Shown here piece by piece: positions 59,528 through 64,000 of a stretch of DNA of 64,000 nucleotides. The notes under the pieces are model-generated. The model made no database searches and was not told the DNA's origin. It saw only the letters and a list, made by a program, of their open reading frames with translations. The number at the start of each line of letters is the position of its first letter. The first letter of the stretch is position 1. The DNA comes from Eukaryota sp. TZLM1-RC (taxonomy: Eukaryota; Metamonada: BaSk clade), in the NCBI GenBank assembly GCA_040285825.1, contig JAUPSS010000004.1, positions 6,765,658-6,829,657 on the forward strand, read 5' to 3'. The translations under genes were made by a program, and so were the position numbers.

Positions 59528-60310
59528 GCACTTAAAGCAATAAAAGCTCTATCAAAACTGTTGTTGTCTTCAAGCACTATATCTACCACAGTTCCAGGGT
59601 GTCATTGGGGGAGCGAACGGAGAAAGAATTTTTATGGTGATTTTTGCAAATTTGTAAGGAAAAATGATGAAAAATACTATTTTCCCTTTCTGGAATTCTA
59701 AAATTGAACAACGTGGAATATAAATTGGAGATTTTAGAATTCTCACAAATTCACCACCTTCTAAACCACCATTCCATAGAATTTTCCGTAATCATTTACT
59801 TCAATTAGATTTCAACTTTATTCTTGAATAAACACATAGTATTATATTTTGTAGGTAGTATTGAAGAAAATCTGAAAGTAAGTGGAGATGAGTATGAAGG
59901 ATTTGGTCCAAGTGATAGTGACAGCGAGAGTAAAGAAGATGAGGAGGAGATTAGTGACCAGAAGGTTAATGATTCTTAGGATATGAGCTCCACATGAATT
60001 ACTGTTGCTGATTTATGAAAATGATACAGATATCGTGATGACATCTACTGTGAAGAGAACAATGGGTTTAGAATAGAGTTGTTTTGAATAGTTTTTAATT
60101 TATTCAACGACAAATACATTATGTATCATTTATAAATCCAAATGTGGATTTTCAAAATATGATGAAATGATGTTCTGAAATGTAGAACTTTGAACGAATT
60201 TTCCAGAATTCTCAAAAATTCCAAAAATCCTTTAAATTCCTACTGTAACGGTAATTTTGAAAATTCGTGGAATTCTCAAATTGAAAATGCGGGAAAGTGA
60301 AGTTATGGTT

Positions 60311-60764
60311 AGAAGTGAAAAACACAATTTCATTGCCGTTATATTTTGGTGTCTTAGCTAGAATTGAAGTTCAATATAAATGGCCTTTAAGGTAAACGCA
60401 GATCAATTTATGTAAAAATAGAGACATTATTTGACAACGGATTATTATGGTTATGAGTGGTGTGAAATTTGAGTTTTTGTTATCTGTGGGAAATATTTTC
60501 TGCAACTTTGGAATTTATTTGTGGGCATATTTTGCACCTTTTTGATTTAAACACTAATGATGTTTCACCAAGAATTGAAACGCAACTATTTCGTGAAGCT
60601 TTTCTTATAACCATGTCTCAAAGTGAGGTCCCTTAACCCAAGTACAAAAGCAGCTTTACAAAATACTCGTAGTGCAGCATTGTTGGAATTACATCAACAA
60701 CATTTAAAAGACCAACTTGTTCCAAAAGTGCTTTCAAAGAAAAAGAAATAAGTAATATTTTGTA
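60311..60764. other. Mostly gene-free stretch before family C
   Basis: A short open piece (about 60620-60755) encodes a helical, Lys-ended peptide that could be the eroded N-terminus of the family C element. Nothing else was seen. Confidence 0.3.
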
Positions 60765-62867
60765 TTACAAAATTGACAAAATTGCAGTCTCTGAGAGCTT
60801 ACAAAATATTATTTCTGCGTGTTGCTTAAGCAGGTTCAATGAGAAAGGAAAAAACAATTTTATTACCCTTTCAATATGGTATTTATACCACAGATGGAGT
60901 CTCTTCAGCGTTATTTGCTACTGATGTTTTATTTCGCCAAAATGAATCCAATGTTTGTATGTCATTGGATTTTAGTAATGCTTTCAATTCACTAAGTCGT
61001 CGCAGTATCCATGGTGCTCTACTGCAATATATACCGGAATTGATACCGTATTTTCAATCAACATATTGCACATATTCTTATTTACATTTTGGTAATAACA
61101 TTTTGAGTTCATCAAGTGGTGTAAAGCAAGGAGATCCATTAGGACCTCTTTTGTTTTGTTTGGCCATTCATCCTATTTTACTGCAAATTCAAGAGATGTT
61201 TCCTTCACTAAAAATGATTGCATATATGGATGATGTTGTGCTTATTGGTGATTTAAATATTGTGAAACAAGCAACTGCATGTTTTAAAGAATTATTTACC
61301 AAAATTGGTCTCCGACTTAATTTACTTAAATGTGTTTTGTTATCGAATTCTCCAGTTTCCACAATAGTTGATGGTATTGAAATTCAAGCCAAATTATATT
61401 CAATTGATGATATTCGTCATTTGGGTTCGTTTTTAGGAAATAATGATGAAATTACCAAAAAATTGTTTGAAAAGTTGAACTCAATTTCTGACAAAATTGA
61501 CCGAATGATGAATTTAGATATAAAAAAACACATCAAATTTACCATTATAAGACTGTGTTTTAGTTCCAATTTTAATCATATATTTCGATCTACAAATCCT
61601 CTCGTCACTAGACCTTTGGCTCAGAAGTTTAATGAGTTACGTGCAAAAGTTCTGTCTCAATTACTGGGATGTAAAATGTTTCAAATTCCAGATCATGCTT
61701 ACCTTAGTCCACATTATGGCGGTTTAGGGTGGACGAAGGCTTCTATTCTTACCTCGTGTGCTTTTTGTTGGTGGATGCAGAAATGCAATCTTTGAGTTTT
61801 CCGAAAGATTTGCAGATTGGGAAGATTTATTGATGACAACGCAAAGTTCCACTGTTTTTGCATTAAATGAAGAAATTTCAAAAATTGATGTAGAAAAATG
61901 GGGTCGATGTTTTCCCCAATCATTCAATGGCAATATTCCAGAAAAAAATGTTTTAAATTTGAAGTACACTCTTCGAACATTACAGAAACGATTGACTGGA
62001 ATGTATGAAAAAGATCTTTATAATAATATATGCAGCTCGGCTGTTTTAAATCAAGATCTTCACTCATTGTTATTGGAAAAGGGTGTTTGTGAAAACAAGT
62101 CGTCAGATTCTTCACTTTTTGTAACCATTGTACCACGAAGATTTGGATTGTGTGCCACTAATGAAGCATTTGTAATAAAAATGAGATTATATTTGAACAT
62201 CCCCATTAATCAATTATTATCAAAAGAAAAATGTATTTGTTCGAATTCACCTCAACTCACTTTGCGCCATGCTCTGAATTGCTCTAAGTTGATAACTTAT
62301 CGTTCTTCATTACATGATGCTGTTAGAGACACTGTTTTCAATATGGCACAAACTGCAAGGATATCGTGTATCAAAGAGCCCCTGCTGAAGGAAACACTTT
62401 CTCTGAATTTTTTTGGTTCTGATGATAGAGGTGATGTATACTGTGATTGGATTGATAATTCTGAAGCTATTGTTGACTTTGTCTCATGCAATGTTGCAAA
62501 TGATACTTTGGTTCACAGAAGAAAACTTAATCCTGTGGCTGCTCTGAATTTTAAAGCAAAAGAGAAACATAGAAAATATGATAAAGATATTGAAGAGGCT
62601 AATGTCGATAGAAATACACAGCTGGTTTTTATTGCTTTCCCATTTTCGATAAATGGAAGATTATCAGTTGAAGCAGAAACTTTTTTGGATGACTTCCAAA
62701 AAATGGTGCAAGAAAAAACAATGAAAAGATTTGATATTTTTTTATGGCGTTCACGGATTCAATTTGCCATTATTAATAGATTACCTCGGTTTTTCAATCG
62801 AATTAGAGAAGCTTTAGCCAGACAGCAAGCAGATCAAGATTTTGTAGAGGAAATCTTGGTTCAATGA
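60765..62867 (+). pseudogene. Non-LTR retrotransposon family C, nearly intact but frameshifted
   Basis: This is a third RLE-type lineage on plus. IAVSESLQNIISACCLSRF (60775-60835) lies in one frame, then 60839-61795 carries SLDFSNAFNSLSRR, SSSGVKQGDPLGP and catalytic YMDD (near 61225). One extra T in the run at 61762-61766 shifts the frame. The second part, to the stop at 62867, has VGGCRNAIFEFSERF, the zinc motif CICS...RHALNC and the endonuclease with RGDVYCDW, AIVDFVS and KHRKYDKD. So only two single-base changes separate a 700-codon frame. The 5' end is truncated. A fragment of the same family lies at 23275-23415. Confidence 0.8.
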
Positions 62868-63360
62868 TAGTCGTCCCATTAGTTATGAGTTAATTTAATT
62901 AAGTGTGCATATTCAATAAATACATAATTTTTAGCAAAAAAATTGACAAACTTATTGTGTATTTCAAAAATAACATCCAAGCTCAATACTTTGATTATTT
63001 GGATCGGTTTGTTTATATTTTCTATAATGGAAAGAGAAACAACAACGTCCTGAAAAAGCAGGATGAAAAAAAATTTCATCATTTATGATAGGTTAAATCT
63101 CTCATTCTAAAAAGATGTAGGGATATTAATGACGAAACACCAGCAATGAGAAAAAAATATCGTCTATTAGTTCGCTTTTGATTAATGGTCATATCCCATA
63201 TTTACATCCCACTACTAAAAGGGAAAAGTATTCAAAAAATCAAAAATCAAATTTGTATCTCAGGGCAATGTTTTACATTAGGTTTTTTTAGAAGATGAGG
63301 AGATCAAACTCTTTCATGTTCTGCCTTTGAAGAATTCTTGTATAGACTCCTATATCAGAA
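62868..63360. other. AT-rich spacer
   Basis: This stretch holds the 3' end of family C (no clear A tail or target duplication found) and AT-rich sequence with no gene I can support. Confidence 0.35.
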
Positions 63361-64000
63361 TTGACAAGACAATTTTATTGGACTTGTTCTTTGCCGAATA
63401 CAGGGACGTTCTTGGTCAAAGGTCGTCTTATCAATGTACTGACAAACTTCACTGGCATGATTCTTGATGCTGGTGATCCAGGGAAATCTGATCTACTCCA
63501 TCTTTCTGCCAATTTAGCTACTGCAATGACTCTTTCAAAAAACCCGAGATAAGTAAGTATGTTGATTTGAGGTACACTCAAAATCAACGAAGACTTGAGT
63601 CGAAAAGTTCCAAATTCAAAAGAATGAGAGACACCATACGGAATGACACTCTTGTCTCCTTATCACAATAAGTAACTCTACTGGTAGAGTGATTGATCTA
63701 TTCAATTATGAACCATCTGAAGAGCAACAACAAAAGATGGCTTTAAGCAGCAGTATAATTAATCAAATGACTGAAAGAACAAATAGTTTATTACGAGGCG
63801 AAGTACCTCAAGAAATCAATATTCCCCACAAAAATTGATTACTCATTGAACTTGGGTAATAATGAACAAAAAACTAAATCTGTAGCAGAATGGGCAGCAA
63901 CTTTATCCCAATTCAATTCCAAAAGCTGCAGATTTGACACATTTATGAAGTATATTAAACAAAATAATTTTGTGAATAGTATTGTTGGTGAAGTCTACCA
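63361..64000 (+). other. Unrecognised coding-like pieces at the window end
   Basis: Plus-strand pieces look protein-like. They are FLVKGRLINVLTNFTGMIL at about 63410-63470, and EQQQKMALSSSIINQMTER (63720-63780), followed by a break and SVAEWAATLSQFNSKSC running off the window edge. A GTAAGT at 63551, just after the first piece, could be a 5' splice site. The second piece recalls LTR-element Gag in style. No family is assigned. Confidence 0.25.

Larger units (their letters stand above)
58345..60310 (-). mobile_element. Mutator-like (MULE) element, decayed
   Basis: The left end (58348-58420) and right end (about 60180-60300) are related in inverse orientation: the left starts AGCTTTAGATTCC..., and the right contains GGAATTCTCAAATTGAAAA. 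Both resemble the arms of the MITE at 22947-23048. The interior holds a MULE transposase fragment. A further arm-like sequence near 59688-59725 suggests a nested MITE. No target duplication was seen, so the ends are approximate. Confidence 0.55.

Noticed and set aside
59850-60000. Acidic open stretch (Asp/Ser/Glu-rich) in the MULE region
   Set aside because: It is too short and too low in complexity to assign to any transposase N-terminus.

Overview
The window is nuclear DNA of a unicellular eukaryote (protist). It is AT-rich and intron-poor, uses the standard stop codons, and carries eukaryote-only genes: a Sec24 COPII coat subunit, tyrosyl-DNA phosphodiesterase 1 and a TFIIIC TPR subunit. 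The species cannot be named from this sequence. I saw no rRNA gene, tRNA gene or CRISPR array by eye.

Layout. 1-4.1 kb: the start of a protein kinase, a small gene of a phage/large-virus-like family, and a 944-residue helical-repeat protein. 4.3-10.7 kb: a graveyard of RLE-type (restriction-like-endonuclease) non-LTR retrotransposons, in which a young element (family A, copy A1) sits inside an older copy with a 14-bp target duplication. 11.7-14.1 kb: GTF3C3/Tfc4. 14.3-20.9 kb: two decayed Fanzor (eukaryotic TnpB homologue) genes head to tail, the second interrupted by two small LTR retroelements. 21.1-22.6 kb: a small unknown gene and an extended SDR. 23.7-26.0 kb: a second family A copy (A2). 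26.1-30.1 kb: Sec24 and Tdp1. 31.2-38.1 kb: degraded retrotransposon, hAT and Gag-like remains and one unrecognised gene. 38.2-54.4 kb: one uninterrupted 5414-codon gene for a giant predicted surface protein with eight 215-residue repeats. 54.6-64 kb: a third Fanzor relic, an LTR element with a Gag zinc knuckle, a retropepsin-like relic, a DDE_3 transposase relic, a Mutator-like element, a third retrotransposon lineage (family C) and an unrecognised end.

How it fits together. The housekeeping genes lie in short divergent or co-directional blocks and their reading frames are clean. The spaces between them hold at least seven mobile-element classes, often nested. Insertion order can be read: Fanzor #2 is older than both LTR elements inside it, and relic D is older than A1. 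The most notable items are the three Fanzor relics with precise nested insertions, the homogenised repeat block of the giant gene, and the virus-like gene beside the kinase. Several young retrotransposon frames carry single-base indels in short A or T runs, while the 16.2-kb host frame has none. That argues for real mutations, though read-level checking is needed.
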